From NCBI GenBank assembly GCA_025201865.1, contig MU602729.1:1-33983 (forward strand): DNA of 33,983 bases. The letters run 5' to 3'. This document shows positions 9,611-19,416 of the stretch, in pieces (within the stretch, counting starts at the first letter, position 1; every line of letters starts with the position of its first letter). Below the pieces are notes generated by a model, which searched no databases, was not told where the DNA came from, and saw only the letters and a program-made list of their open reading frames with translations. The DNA comes from Ramicandelaber brevisporus (Eukaryota; Kickxellomycota; Ramicandelaberales; Ramicandelaberaceae). The translations under genes and the position numbers were made by a program.

Positions 9611-12244
9611 TCAAGCATCTAGTCTTGGTCGCTTGATATCACGCTCATTATTGATTTGTGGTGAGGATGAGCTGCCTTGGCCGCGATTTCTGGCACCAGC
9701 TGGAGAGCCTGTCAGAGTAGTTGGCGGCCACTGCATCACTGGTGTCATTCCAAATGACAGCTCATTGGGCTCGACCGACTGGTAGTAATCAAGATTTCGC
9801 AGAGGCTCAGTTGGTAGTCCGGGCACATGAGCAGGCAAGGCCGATGGCGGAGCAGAATCAGAGTCAGATGGACCATGTGAGGCATTTTGATGCCGCTCAG
9901 CCGGCGCAACCATTTGATTGCCATCTCGACCATCACCGTTGGCTCCAGAGGCTACATTTGACGCCTGAGATGCATTGCCACCATCATGAACACGAGCAGC
10001 TGCAGTGTCGTCTTCGTCGCCAACAATCAAGCGGCTGAGTGGATGAGCTCTCTTCGTGCCGGCTGCAACCTCACCAGCTGCTGCCAATGTTGACAGAGCA
10101 GGGATGTGGCTGTTGTTGGCATTGTGAGGATCAGAGATCAGCGGTGATGATTGACCACGCTTTCTTGGGATTGTCACCTTCAAGTCAGGAGTGTACTTGC
10201 GTGGTGCTAAACCGGCAGAATTTGGAGGCGACTGGATCTTGATGGAGGGAACGGCAGATGGAACTGACGGTGACTCGGTTGCAGCACCAATAACTGTGGT
10301 TGACGGAGCGCTGGTTGTCAAAACAGAGGCAATGGACTGGACAGACTGCTGTGGCAGCTGTTGCTGTTGCTGCTGCTGCTGAGCTAACCGAGCAGATGGG
10401 GCCACATTAGTTGAAGTGTTGATGACAGCCGCAACAACTCTTTCAATGGTGCCGGGTGTCAAGGCATCTTCGATTCCAGTGCCAGCGCCAAACGATGGTG
10501 CCAATGAATGCTGGAAGTTGCCACCCATTAATCCAGCAGTGATCTCAGCGCCAATGGGAGCAGAAGGCGGAGCATTCAGCGGTGCAGACATGCTAGAAGA
10601 GGCAGCGACTGATGTAATTGATGACGTAGAGGCAGTAGTGGCGGCGACAGTAACAGGAGCAATGACAGGAGCAGACAGCTTGGAGACTGGTGGCTGAGTG
10701 GCAACAGGTGTCTCAAATGTGCGCATCAGTGTAGACGGAGACAGCAAGTCACCATGAAGCGATGCAGATGACGAGTTTGTTGTTTGCACAGACAAATGCT
10801 CTGTGTTCGGTCTACCAAAATGCTGTTGCTGCTGTTGCTGCTGTTGCTGATGCGCAGGGAAGAGTGTGTTGCCAGTCATGAGCTGTTGGGCTGATACTTG
10901 ATGCTGTTGTAGTTGTTGATGTTGTTGTAGCTGATGTTGTTGTAGCTGATGCTGATGATGCTGCTGTGACTGAAGAGGCTGCTGATGTTGCTTTGGAGGT
11001 GATTGTGTAAACTGAGCGAGTGGATTCAGTGCCAAACCAGTGTCAAGGCCAAGTGTCTGACCAGGGAATGTCAAGGCGTGAGACGGCGCAGATTGTGGCT
11101 GAGGCGGAAGGGGTTCGCTCAGTGGCAGGGATGATGTGGATGCATTTGCAGCTAGTCCCTGCAGAGTCTGAATTGGCAATGCAGGTGGGGCTTGTAGTTG
11201 ACTAATGTGAGGAGAATTGCGAGCAGTAGCATTTTGGGCGAGAACAGCAGCGGCAGCCATAGGATTGACTTGGTTGGTAAATGGATACTGGGGGTGAATA
11301 GACATCGATGGATGCTGCTGAGGTTGCTGTTGTTGTTGCTGTGGGTGGTGAGGATGAGGGTGAGGATTCAATTGAGGCACGAGAGACTGAGCCATGCTGG
11401 CTGGGAACTGCTCGCCAGAGATTGGGTTGTACATGTAGTTGATCGGATACACCACGATCGGCTGATTTCCTGGCTGCTGTGAAGATTGTGGCTGCGGCTG
11501 CAATGAGAGAATCTGGCCTGGAAGATGGGGTTGTACATTGGGCTCGGAGAACTGACGCAGATGGGCTGGATTTGTGGTTGCAGCCAGAGCGGGATTAACC
11601 AAGCCAGGCGACTGGGATGGTCCTGAGATTGATCCATTGTATGGCACTGACAGCATGTTTGGACCTGGGAATCCTGCACCAAACGCCTGCTGATGTTGCT
11701 GCGGGAGACCAACGCTGCCAATCATGCCGTTAATGTGAGCAACATTGCCGTCTTCAGTCTTCATTGCGATCAGCGGCGCGGTGGCTGGATTGGACGGCTG
11801 TGCTTCGTCAGAATCTGATCCACCGTCTGAATCACCATCGCCATCATCATCGTCATCATCATCACTGCCCATTGTTGCTGCTGTCGAGCGTCTCTTGCGG
11901 CTACCGCCCGATGACAATGACTTGCCAGCTGCGGTCAGCATGCTTGAGTTGCCAGCACTTCCGCTCAGTGATCCAGGGAGACTGTCATCAGAAAAGTCTC
12001 GGTTTGTCTTTGTTTCAGTTGGAACTGAGCCGGATGTGTACCTAATCAGCATCTCGTCCATATCTGAAGAGCAGTACTGATAGAGCTTGTTTTGACTGTT
12101 GAATATGATGAGTGCAACGTCAGCCCTGCACAGGACAGAGAGCTCGAATGCCTTCTTCATCAAGCCTTGCTTACGCTTGTTGAATGTCACCACCCGATTC
12201 CGCTCATTGGGAATCTCCGAGATTTGAATCTTGCGTCGTCCCAT
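9611..12244 (-). CDS. MEF2-type MADS-box transcription factor with Gln-rich C-terminus
   Basis: 877 residues from ATG at 12244. Residues 1-60 form a clear MADS domain: [28 protein letters not shown] at 13-32, [19 protein letters not shown] at 34-52, then the MEF2-like extension [16 protein letters not shown]. This matches the type II (MEF2/Rlm1) group, which binds A/T-rich DNA as a dimer and in fungi often acts under cell-integrity MAP kinases. An acidic patch of Asp repeats follows near residue 130. The remainder is low-complexity and rich in Gln, Pro, Ser and His, with several poly-Q runs, as in activation domains. Many SP/TP sites are present. A near-C-terminal basic IKRPRLDA could be a nuclear signal. 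The three codons upstream begin with TTG and are not a likely start. Confidence 0.93.
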   Translation of the reverse strand: MGRRKIQISEIPNERNRVVTFNKRKQGLMKKAFELSVLCRADVALIIFNSQNKLYQYCSSDMDEMLIRYTSGSVPTETKTNRDFSDDSLPGSLSGSAGNSSMLTAAGKSLSSGGSRKRRSTAATMGSDDDDDDDGDGDSDGGSDSDEAQPSNPATAPLIAMKTEDGNVAHINGMIGSVGLPQQHQQAFGAGFPGPNMLSVPYNGSISGPSQSPGLVNPALAATTNPAHLRQFSEPNVQPHLPGQILSLQPQPQSSQQPGNQPIVVYPINYMYNPISGEQFPASMAQSLVPQLNPHPHPHHPQQQQQQPQQHPSMSIHPQYPFTNQVNPMAAAAVLAQNATARNSPHISQLQAPPALPIQTLQGLAANASTSSLPLSEPLPPQPQSAPSHALTFPGQTLGLDTGLALNPLAQFTQSPPKQHQQPLQSQQHHQHQLQQHQLQQHQQLQQHQVSAQQLMTGNTLFPAHQQQQQQQQQHFGRPNTEHLSVQTTNSSSASLHGDLLSPSTLMRTFETPVATQPPVSKLSAPVIAPVTVAATTASTSSITSVAASSSMSAPLNAPPSAPIGAEITAGLMGGNFQHSLAPSFGAGTGIEDALTPGTIERVVAAVINTSTNVAPSARLAQQQQQQQQLPQQSVQSIASVLTTSAPSTTVIGAATESPSVPSAVPSIKIQSPPNSAGLAPRKYTPDLKVTIPRKRGQSSPLISDPHNANNSHIPALSTLAAAGEVAAGTKRAHPLSRLIVGDEDDTAAARVHDGGNASQASNVASGANGDGRDGNQMVAPAERHQNASHGPSDSDSAPPSALPAHVPGLPTEPLRNLDYYQSVEPNELSFGMTPVMQWPPTTLTGSPAGARNRGQGSSSSPQINNERDIKRPRLDA

Positions 12245-12357
12245 TGAATTCAAAAGCCAGTTCTAAAGATATACCGCTGATGAATGATTAATGGTAGTGA
12301 CGGTGATGACACTGAAGAAGGGGTTAGTGACGGTGGGGATGGTGGGGGTGAGTGGCT

Positions 12358-12425
12358 GCGGTTGTGGTTATGATTGTGGTTGTGGTTGTGATTGTGGTTG
12401 TGGTTGTGATTGTGGTTGTGATTGT
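12358..12425. repeat. Hexamer array of GTGGTT and GTGATT units
   Basis: About eleven six-base units alternate between GTGGTT and GTGATT in phase. On the MADS coding strand this reads as CAACCA/CAATCA repeats about 115-180 bases before the start codon, within the likely leader or proximal promoter. Confidence 0.85.
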
Positions 12426-12723
12426 AGGGTAGAAGGATATTTTTGGTACTGATGTCAGACTATGTCAGGCCAAGTTTGAACCAGAACAGTGTGCAACGTA
12501 GGTGTAAAAATAAGCAGGCAGTATAAAAAAAAAATACTTTTGACAATTGGGTTGATCCTGATGAGGTTGAGAATGACGAGCCAATTGTGGAGATGTCTTT
12601 GACAAAAAAAAAAGTGCTGCTTGTTCCTTGGCCGTTGTAGTTGTTGCTTCAACCTTGAGTTACTGCTTCTGAATACAAGGGAAGCGGCAACTGGAGACGG
12701 CGGTGATGAGGACCTTGTCGTTG

Positions 12724-12781
12724 CTGCTTCTGCTTCTGCTTCTGCTTCTGCTGCGAGTGTAGTGTGTGTGTGTGTGTGTGT
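12724..12781. repeat. CTTCTG hexamer run followed by GT microsatellite
   Basis: Four to five CTTCTG units (about 12724-12751) are followed after a short spacer by about ten GT units (12761-12781). It is non-coding by context. Confidence 0.85.
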
Positions 12782-13232
12782 AAAAATAACTTTGATTCGG
12801 AGACAGGCCGAAGATAGACGCTGTGCGCTCAAATTTAGAACCGCTCAAACACACGCATACACAGAGCACACGGATCAGGTTCAATCCGAAAATATATTCA
12901 GGCGGAGTGTCACACACGCACACAGAGAGAGAGATAATTGGAGTGGAGGAGAGAAAACCACAATGTGCTTATCAATTTTATTGGAGACACGTGTAAGCAT
13001 GATGCGGGCGCAGAAGCCAATCTAACGGAAACTCAACAAAAAGAAACATGTTCTCCGTCGAATCAACTCAAGTCAAACTAAACCACTACGAAAGCACAAG
13101 TCGTACAAGTCGTACAAATTGTACGATGATAGTAGATAGTAAACATTTTGAAAGGGATGACGCAAAAAGAATGACGATGACAAGTAATAGAACGAGACGT
13201 TGTTTTTTTTTTGATAGAACGAGACTTTGTGT

Positions 13233-14378
13233 TTAATCTTGACGATTTGGAATCCATCCAAGTTTCATAAAGTAATCGTGCAAGCGGCTGGTTTTGTTGC
13301 CATCGATGCCGACCGCGCCTTGAGTCAGCTTCTTGGTAATCTCAACTCCATCCGCAACAGCCTTACGTGCGAAATCGATGAGCTGATACTTGGCAGCAAG
13401 GAATTCCTTCGGCGGAATGCGCAAAATCGAAGCAGCATGGCGGTCTGCTCTTCCAAGCTTTTCTACATGTGGCAGCTTGTCAACGGTGAGACGCTTGCCA
13501 GCCCATGAAATCTTGGGCAGCGTCTTGCCCTCTGGGAAATCTGGATAATCAGACCGATCAACAACCAGCTTGAGAACCTCTTCGTCGTCCATGTCTTTAA
13601 CCATGTCTTTGACATTCTGTTTCTGTGACTTGGGAGATCCCTGCGACTTTTGACGCTTGACTGCTGGGTCACATGGCTCATGTCCACTATTACTCGGCGC
13701 GATATTCTCTTTATCTTGATCCATGCAACGACGCGACCGTTTATAACCTTGAAAAGTCAGCTTCTGGGCATTGGCCACAGGTTTGAGCGGCTGAGTGTCA
13801 CTAACGCATACCGCGCTTACACTTGCCACTCCACTGGTAGATGCACTTGCTGCCAATAACAGGTTCTTCCTCGCCTCAAGCCGCATGATGAATGGATCTG
13901 ACAGTGGCTTACCCTTGCTCTTCGGCTTGGCTGCATTATTGTAGACACCCGCCTGTATCCAAGCTGGAACAGCCGCAATAAAGATAGAGCGTGCTTGGCT
14001 GGCTGTGAACTGGGGATTGATGTCAGGATGTGGTGGAGCACGCATTGGATTCGGCTGCTTGCGACGAGGACGACAAAGTGGAGACGAGTCTCCTTGAGCA
14101 ACTACAATTGATGTCTCGATTGCACGTTCATTGAGCTCTTGAATAGGCTGTGGCACCACCAGTGGGGTTTCCGTTTCTCTTTGTTGTTGGCCACATTCAA
14201 TGACCTTCCAAATTTCGTCCTCACTGAGAACGGCCTGCACAGAATGGTGAATACTGCAGCCTGGCATCTGCATCGTGGTATCGAGCCCATCGACCGTGTT
14301 TGCTGTAATCGTGGACGTCTGCCCCATCGGCCCGCTAGACTGCTCGCGACTAACCAGTGAAGTACTTGCTGCTTCCAT
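13233..14378 (-). CDS. SWIRM domain protein, FUN19-like
   Basis: 381 residues from ATG at 14378. The C-terminal part (about 285-375) fits a SWIRM domain: KISWAGKRLTV, then RADRHAASILRIPPKEFLAAK, and the closing helix with NKTSRLHDYFMKLGW near 361-375. SWIRM modules occur in chromatin proteins (Ada2, Swi3, LSD1) and in small fungal proteins of the FUN19/Laf type. The rest is largely disordered and carries basic patches (RPRRK near 103-107, KRSRR, VKRQKSQ) suitable for nuclear import. No SANT, oxidase or other domain is seen, so the FUN19-like class is preferred over Swi3 or LSD1. A role in chromatin is inferred from the domain only. Confidence 0.82.
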   Translation of the reverse strand: MEAASTSLVSREQSSGPMGQTSTITANTVDGLDTTMQMPGCSIHHSVQAVLSEDEIWKVIECGQQQRETETPLVVPQPIQELNERAIETSIVVAQGDSSPLCRPRRKQPNPMRAPPHPDINPQFTASQARSIFIAAVPAWIQAGVYNNAAKPKSKGKPLSDPFIMRLEARKNLLLAASASTSGVASVSAVCVSDTQPLKPVANAQKLTFQGYKRSRRCMDQDKENIAPSNSGHEPCDPAVKRQKSQGSPKSQKQNVKDMVKDMDDEEVLKLVVDRSDYPDFPEGKTLPKISWAGKRLTVDKLPHVEKLGRADRHAASILRIPPKEFLAAKYQLIDFARKAVADGVEITKKLTQGAVGIDGNKTSRLHDYFMKLGWIPNRQD

Positions 14379-14699
14379 AAGTAGGTTGGATTGTATTGTT
14401 TTGAATCCAGTGTACTTTGGGTTGAAAAGGTGCTAAAAATGAGTTGAAAGGAAGAGATAAAATGGAACAACAGTGTTTATGTGAGCCGCCACCTCACCAC
14501 CACCTCACCACCACTGTCTTTCATTATGTCAAATTTTTCCCGTCGCGGCCGTCAAACCTGTTAAAGTGGCACCGATTTCAATGTGTTCAAAGAAGAAGTG
14601 CTTTTTGAACAAACAACATCATATTTGAAAGTGAGGGCAACAGTTCAGGCGACTTGGATTGAATACATCTATGAGAAGTTCCGTACGGCTATTTCCTGG
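14379..14699. other. Short intergenic region upstream of the SWIRM gene
   Basis: 321 bases between two minus-strand genes, so it holds the SWIRM promoter and the 3' flank of the zinc-finger gene. A CACCTCACCAC repeat lies near 14490-14512. Nothing else is recognised. Confidence 0.5.
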
Positions 14700-16745
14700 T
14701 TAATGGATATCATCTTCATCACTACCATAATCACTCAGCACTAGTTCGTCGCCATCATCTTCCACATCGCATGCGCCAGTGAACTGAATCGTCGAGTTAT
14801 TTGAACTGACGTTGGTGGTGGCTGTATCCAACCGAGTGATGTGAAAACACATAGTTTGCGTTTTTGCAAAGAGTAGCCGCAATACAAGTGCCGGAGCTGT
14901 CAATTGTTGTTCGCTTTTGTGATATTTTCTTTTATGATCACTCTTACTCCAACATGCGTAGCCACAGTAACCACAGCCGGATGTAACACACAACCAACCT
15001 TGGACAATACTCTGATGATGTTGCTGATATGGATCGCGAATAGCTGATGCGAGATGTGGATTGCTAGTGTACTGGTTTCCATTGGGATCGGTTCCATTAT
15101 TCCTGGTACTCTCCGGTAGAATCGCAGTATCCATAAACTTCTCATCATACCCGTGTTTCTGCTGCAAGTGTGTGAGCAGGGATTCCGGAACCAACCTACA
15201 TTCGTAGCATATGAACACTCCAATAGTTTTATGATAGCCACATCTAGCACCACCAATGTAGAAATCATCCACTTTTATATATTGATGATTCTGTTGTCTC
15301 CTCTTGACAATTTGCTGCTGTTGACTACTGTCATTGTCGTCGTCTTCGATATTGGCATGCTTTTGTTTAAACAATGTGTTATGAACGTGTATAATATGCT
15401 TTCGAGCGCCATCAATTGTTTTGTAAATTGCTTCACAATCTGGAATTGGACATGACCAGCGACCATCCAGAGACGGCCGGGTAATAGTGAAGGCGTTACC
15501 CTGTACACCAATCATCGCTTTACATTTGTGTTCATGCCGATGTGTGCTCAGTAAAAAAGATGAATTGAAGACGTGCTCACAATTAGGATATTCACACTTC
15601 CATTGTCGCTTCTGATTAGACGGATCTGTGCTCTTATTTTGAACGTTCAATCCATTGTAGTCGTAGTCCAGTTTGTGCCAGTTCGCTCTGTTACCACTGG
15701 TCGTCACGTCATCACTTGCCTGGTCAATACGTGTAATGAGAAAACAACATGTGCTTGGTTTGGCATATACAAGTCGCAGTACAAGTGCTGGAACTGCTGA
15801 TATTGGTTCACCATGATGAGCTTTTCTTTTATGATCTCTCTTTTTATTAGCTGTGTGACCACAAAATCCGCAGCCAGTTGTAACACACAACCAACCTTGA
15901 ACAATGTCTGGATGTTGCGGTTGATATGGCTGGCTAATTGTCGATGCTATATGTGGATTGCTGGTGTGCTGATTGATATTGGGATCGGCACTTGCATTTA
16001 TTGCACTTTCTGGCAGAGCAGAATTGTCAATTGATTTAGCATCATATCCATGCTTCTGCTGCAAATGAGTGAGCAGACATTCCGGGACCAATCGACATTC
16101 GTAACAAATGAATACCCCAACAGTTTTATGATAGCCACATCGAACTCCATTAACATAAAAGCTATCTACATCAACGAAATAACGTATGCGCTGAGTCTTC
16201 TGAGCTGGAAGCTGCTGGGGCTGTTGTTGTTGCTGTTTTATAGTGTTACCATGAACTTTCCTTATATGCTTACGTGCATTGTCAACTACTTTGTATGTCC
16301 TGTTACAATCCGGAATAGGACATGGCCATCGATCATCTAACGAGTGTCGAGTCAGAGTGTAACTCTTTCCAAACATATTAAGTTTGGTTTGGAGCCTGTG
16401 CTCATGTTGATGTCTTTTCAGATAGCTGTTTGAGCTGAACCAGCGACCACATCCAGGATGTTCGCAAATGAACTTTCGCTGATTCTTGGGAGTAGATGAT
16501 ACTTGGTGCTGGTCGGTGTCATCATTTCCATCGTCACCTTCATCATTGCTCTCAGATTTGACTTCATCTTCTTCGCTGTCAGCATCTGAGTCAGACTCGA
16601 CTTTAGTGTCAATGCCCAAAGAGTGTTGTTCCTGTTTGATATCAGCTGTTGAGAGACTTGGCTCGAGCTTGACTTTCACGTCGACTGTTGCTTCTACTGC
16701 TGCTGCTGCTGTTGTTGGCTCTGTCTTGATCTTGACGGTCGACAT
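14700..16745 (-). CDS. Internally duplicated C2H2 zinc-finger protein with OrsD-like zinc modules
   Basis: 681 residues from ATG at 16745. Two homologous units, about 91-345 and 381-640, are offset by about 289 residues. Each has, in order: a C2H2 finger of CEHPGC/CEYPNC type, a second finger with CPIPDC and a KH...VH pair, a poly-Q or polar linker, a VDxFYxxGxRCGYHKT segment, a CYECRLVPExLLTHLQQKHGY zinc motif, and a GWLCV-GCGxCG-DHKRK-H motif. The last pair resembles the two zinc motifs of the OrsD-like (DUF3505) family common in fungi. The N-terminus has four psi-K-x-E SUMO consensus sites (IKTE, VKLE, IKQE, VKSE) within residues 1-66, then an acidic stretch. The C-terminus is acidic. Nuclear nucleic-acid binding is inferred; targets are unknown. 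Confidence 0.8.
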   Translation of the reverse strand: MSTVKIKTEPTTAAAAVEATVDVKVKLEPSLSTADIKQEQHSLGIDTKVESDSDADSEEDEVKSESNDEGDDGNDDTDQHQVSSTPKNQRKFICEHPGCGRWFSSNSYLKRHQHEHRLQTKLNMFGKSYTLTRHSLDDRWPCPIPDCNRTYKVVDNARKHIRKVHGNTIKQQQQQPQQLPAQKTQRIRYFVDVDSFYVNGVRCGYHKTVGVFICYECRLVPECLLTHLQQKHGYDAKSIDNSALPESAINASADPNINQHTSNPHIASTISQPYQPQHPDIVQGWLCVTTGCGFCGHTANKKRDHKRKAHHGEPISAVPALVLRLVYAKPSTCCFLITRIDQASDDVTTSGNRANWHKLDYDYNGLNVQNKSTDPSNQKRQWKCEYPNCEHVFNSSFLLSTHRHEHKCKAMIGVQGNAFTITRPSLDGRWSCPIPDCEAIYKTIDGARKHIIHVHNTLFKQKHANIEDDDNDSSQQQQIVKRRQQNHQYIKVDDFYIGGARCGYHKTIGVFICYECRLVPESLLTHLQQKHGYDEKFMDTAILPESTRNNGTDPNGNQYTSNPHLASAIRDPYQQHHQSIVQGWLCVTSGCGYCGYACWSKSDHKRKYHKSEQQLTAPALVLRLLFAKTQTMCFHITRLDTATTNVSSNNSTIQFTGACDVEDDGDELVLSDYGSDEDDIH

Positions 16746-17450
16746 GGCTAACTGGCTGTTCTGCTGGGTAGATCAGCTGTTCTGCTCTGTTGCTGCTGCT
16801 GGTTGGTGGTAGTTGTCAATCTTCAGTCGAGTAGTAGTTGAGAGCAGAGAGAGCAAACCAGTCACCTCCTTTCGTGCGAAGCAAACAAAACAAACGCGAA
16901 TAAAATTGACGAATCGACTCCATGCATCCACACTGGGTCGCAGTAACTAACGCATTCATACACTGCGTGACCAGAAGGTGTAGTTTGTGTTCAACTGGAA
17001 TGTCAGTGGCAGTGAAGAGGAGGGAATGCTGATAGTGGAATAGTCTACACCTTTAGAATGAGGAGCTTCCGTTTACTGGTCAGACATGATGGCCTGAATG
17101 TGAGATATGATACCGTTGATTCATTCATTCATGTGTTTCCAGACTTGACGGTTGTAGTTTATTTAGAATGTATCTTGATAGCCCAGCGTCTTGACCACAA
17201 CAGCCTGAATGTACATATACTCACACTTTGCTACTAATCAACATTACTCCGATGCCCTTTCCGAGATTGGATCGAGACTAGCTTCGTAAATAAGATTATT
17301 TCTGTGTGTCTGGAAAAGGTGGCTTGGCAGCCAGAAAAGTTACCAGGCAAAAGTTCAGCTAATTTTCTCTGCTCTGTCGATTCTTTCCACTTCGTCACCA
17401 GCACTTCTTGCAACTCTCGAATACACAAGTACACGCACGCATACACAAAA
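16746..17450. promoter_or_regulatory. Divergent upstream region of zinc-finger and F-box genes
   Basis: 705 bases between divergent start codons. It holds an ATTC run near 17120-17132 and a nine-base perfect inverted pair, AAGGTGTAG at 16975-16983 and CTACACCTT at 17045-17053. The phrase CCTGAATGT occurs twice (about 17092 and 17209). Any regulatory role is inferred from position. Confidence 0.5.
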
Positions 17451-18876
17451 ATGGATATCAGCAAACTGCTCAACCCGTTGCAAGAACCGCTGAAGCGTGG
17501 TCGATACGAACCTGACGTCGATTCAGTGCCGTTCAACCCCAAGTCCTGGCTTCCCGTTGAGATTATCGGCTACATTATGCTCTTTGTTGATCGACATTTC
17601 CGTAGAGAACTTCGCCTGGTGTCTCGAGCATGGTACACTGCGTACATGACATACCACCGCTGTGCTTTCTTGCTCTATGGCCGCACTACAAAATCTACAA
17701 AATTCACTTTAGCCGGTGCACTCAAAGCCATGCGCAACAATGGTCGCTACTTGCGCGACCTATTTGTAACGACGGCATTTTTCAAAGAGCTGCTCGAGAT
17801 CGAACCAAACCTTGGTGATTTAATTCCAAATGTGATGTGGCTGACTGTAACTCTGACTGGCGATCTGCCAAGTTCTCAGTGGCTGGGTAAAATTGTATCG
17901 AGAATGAGCATATTACGTAGTTTAATTCTTGGAGAGTTTGGCGCTGGCGCAGCCGATGAACACTTTTTAGAAGAATTGGACAAAGCGCTGGCTGGTAAGC
18001 GGTATCTTTCATTACTCTGCTTTGAAAGTGTTCATGTCACAAACATGGATGAGTTCCCTGGGCCAAACTTACGCCAAATCGCTCATCAAATATCGATTCT
18101 TGGTATACCAATGTCAACAATAAATGCAGAGAATATATCATCAAAGTTTACGCTATTCTGCAATGTGCGCGAGCTGGCATTATCAAACATCCCGAGCATG
18201 GAGGTGTTACTCGCAGTGGCGAATCTGCTGGATGGACCAAAAAACATGCCACAGCTTAAGATACTGACAGTAATTACAGGAGTTGACATCACACGTGCAC
18301 ATCCCATCCGGAATCCTGAGACTGGTCGTAACATTCGTGCGTACACTCTGATTGATCGNNNNNNNNNNNNNNNNNNNNNNNNNNNNNNNNNNNNNNNNNN
18401 NNNNNNNNNNNNNNNNNNNNNNNNNNNNNNNNNNNNNNNNNNNNNNNNNNNNNNNNNNNNNNNNNNNNNNNNNNNNNNNNNNNNNNNNNNNNNNNNNNNN
18501 NNNNNNNNNNNNNNNNNNNNNNNNNNNNNNNNNNNNNNNNNNNNNNNNNNNNNNNNNNNNNNNNNNNNNNNNNNNNNNNNNNNNNNNNNNNNNNNNNNNN
18601 NNNNNNNNNNNNNNNNNNNNNNNNNNNNNNNNNNNNNNNNNNNNNNNNNNNNNNNNNNNNNNNNNNNNNNNNNNNNNNNNNNNNNNNNNNNNNNNNNNNN
18701 NNNNNNNNNNNNNNNNNNNNNNNNNNNNNNNNNNNNNNNNNNNNNNNNNNNNNNNNNNNNNNNNNNNNNNNNNNNNNNNNNNNNNNNNNNNNNNNNNNNN
18801 NNNNNNNNNNNNNNNNNNNNNNNNNNNNNNNNNNNNNNTCCCATCCATTTTTGAACCAGAGGATAACGATCAGTAA
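17451..18876 (+). CDS. F-box protein with LRR-like body, interrupted by an assembly gap
   Basis: Start chosen at ATG 17451; the frame is open upstream to 17304, but that begins with GTG. Residues about 34-64 read LPVEIIGYIMLFV...LRLVSRAWYTA, a typical F-box that would bind Skp1 and bring substrates to an SCF ubiquitin ligase. The region beyond contains Leu-rich stretches (ILRSLILGEF, VRELALSNIP, MPQLKILTV) like irregular leucine-rich repeats. After 302 codons the sequence enters N at 18359. Past the gap, PSIFEPEDNDQ then stop (18841-18876) looks like a natural acidic C-terminus, but it is in a different frame from the first part given a 480-base gap. The gap length is therefore probably nominal, or an intron lies inside it. 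The substrate is unknown. Confidence 0.7.
18359..18838. other. Assembly gap of 480 N
   Basis: A run of 480 undetermined bases inside the F-box gene. The mismatch of reading frames on its two sides suggests that the stated length is an estimate. Confidence 0.99.
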
Positions 18877-19416
18877 CTCACACTAATATTTAATCTCATC
18901 ATTTTCAGAATAGAAAGACAGATGATATGCGACGTAGCTATCAATGGGAATATCAGCTATTAACCACGTCCCCCTACAATCCCTATACGCTTGAGAAACA
19001 CCTTTTAAACCATTCTGCACGAGTGTAAATTAGCAATCGGCTCCACTTTCTATATGAGACGAGATGGCTTGGGCTTATTATTAACCACGTCCCCCTACAA
19101 TCCCTATACGCTTGAGAAACACCTTTTAAACCATTCTGCACGAGTGTAAATTAGCAATCGGCTCCACTTTCTATATGAGACGAGATGGCTTGGGCTTATC
19201 TGTTTTGCTCAAATTGAGCTCTGCATCCGTATGCATGGATATCTTGAGTGCTATCCACAACCGCTCGTCGTTGATTTTTTTGAATGGTCTAACGCAGAGA
19301 ATCAACAGTACTGAATGCGCTGTGGTGAAATGATGTATTTTTGAGCTTCACTCCCACCACAACAACAAACACAAACAAACAAATAAACGACAGATAGACC
19401 AACGTATTCGCAAAAG
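18877..19416. other. Intergenic region upstream of the Dad4-like gene
   Basis: 540 bases between the F-box stop and the Dad4 start on the same strand. Nearly half of it is a perfect two-copy 121-bp repeat. The part nearest the start codon is rich in CAAACAAA. No other coding frame is supported. Confidence 0.6.
18958..19199. repeat. Perfect two-copy tandem repeat, 121-bp unit
   Basis: Copy one is 18958-19078 and copy two 19079-19199, with no mismatch. Identity stops exactly at both ends (C versus T at each flank). The unit has no long open frame. It lies 120 bases after the assembly gap, so a contig-overlap joining error is a real alternative to a recent duplication. Confidence 0.95.

Larger units (their letters stand above)
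12245..13232. other. Upstream region of the MADS gene with several simple repeats
   Basis: Holds the leader and promoter of the MADS gene (minus) and the 3' flank of the SWIRM gene (minus). There is a GTGGTT/GTGATT hexamer array, a CTTCTG run, a GT run, and short A and T homopolymers. A CTTTAG acceptor-like site lies about 25 bases before the MADS ATG. No protein-coding frame is supported. Confidence 0.55.

Noticed and set aside
12245-12253. A three-residue longer MADS protein
   Set aside because: The upstream codon is TTG; the family start MGRRK is an ATG at 12244.
12872-12890. GGTTCAATCC resembling a tRNA B box
   Set aside because: No matching A box or cloverleaf arms are found nearby.
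14700-16745. A transposon or viral gene because of the OrsD-like modules
   Set aside because: No transposase, recombinase, terminal repeats or target duplication are visible around it.
16975-17053. A nine-base inverted repeat as an operator or hairpin
   Set aside because: Arms of nine bases separated by 61 bases in 700 bases of AT-rich DNA can arise by chance; listed only as a description of the region.
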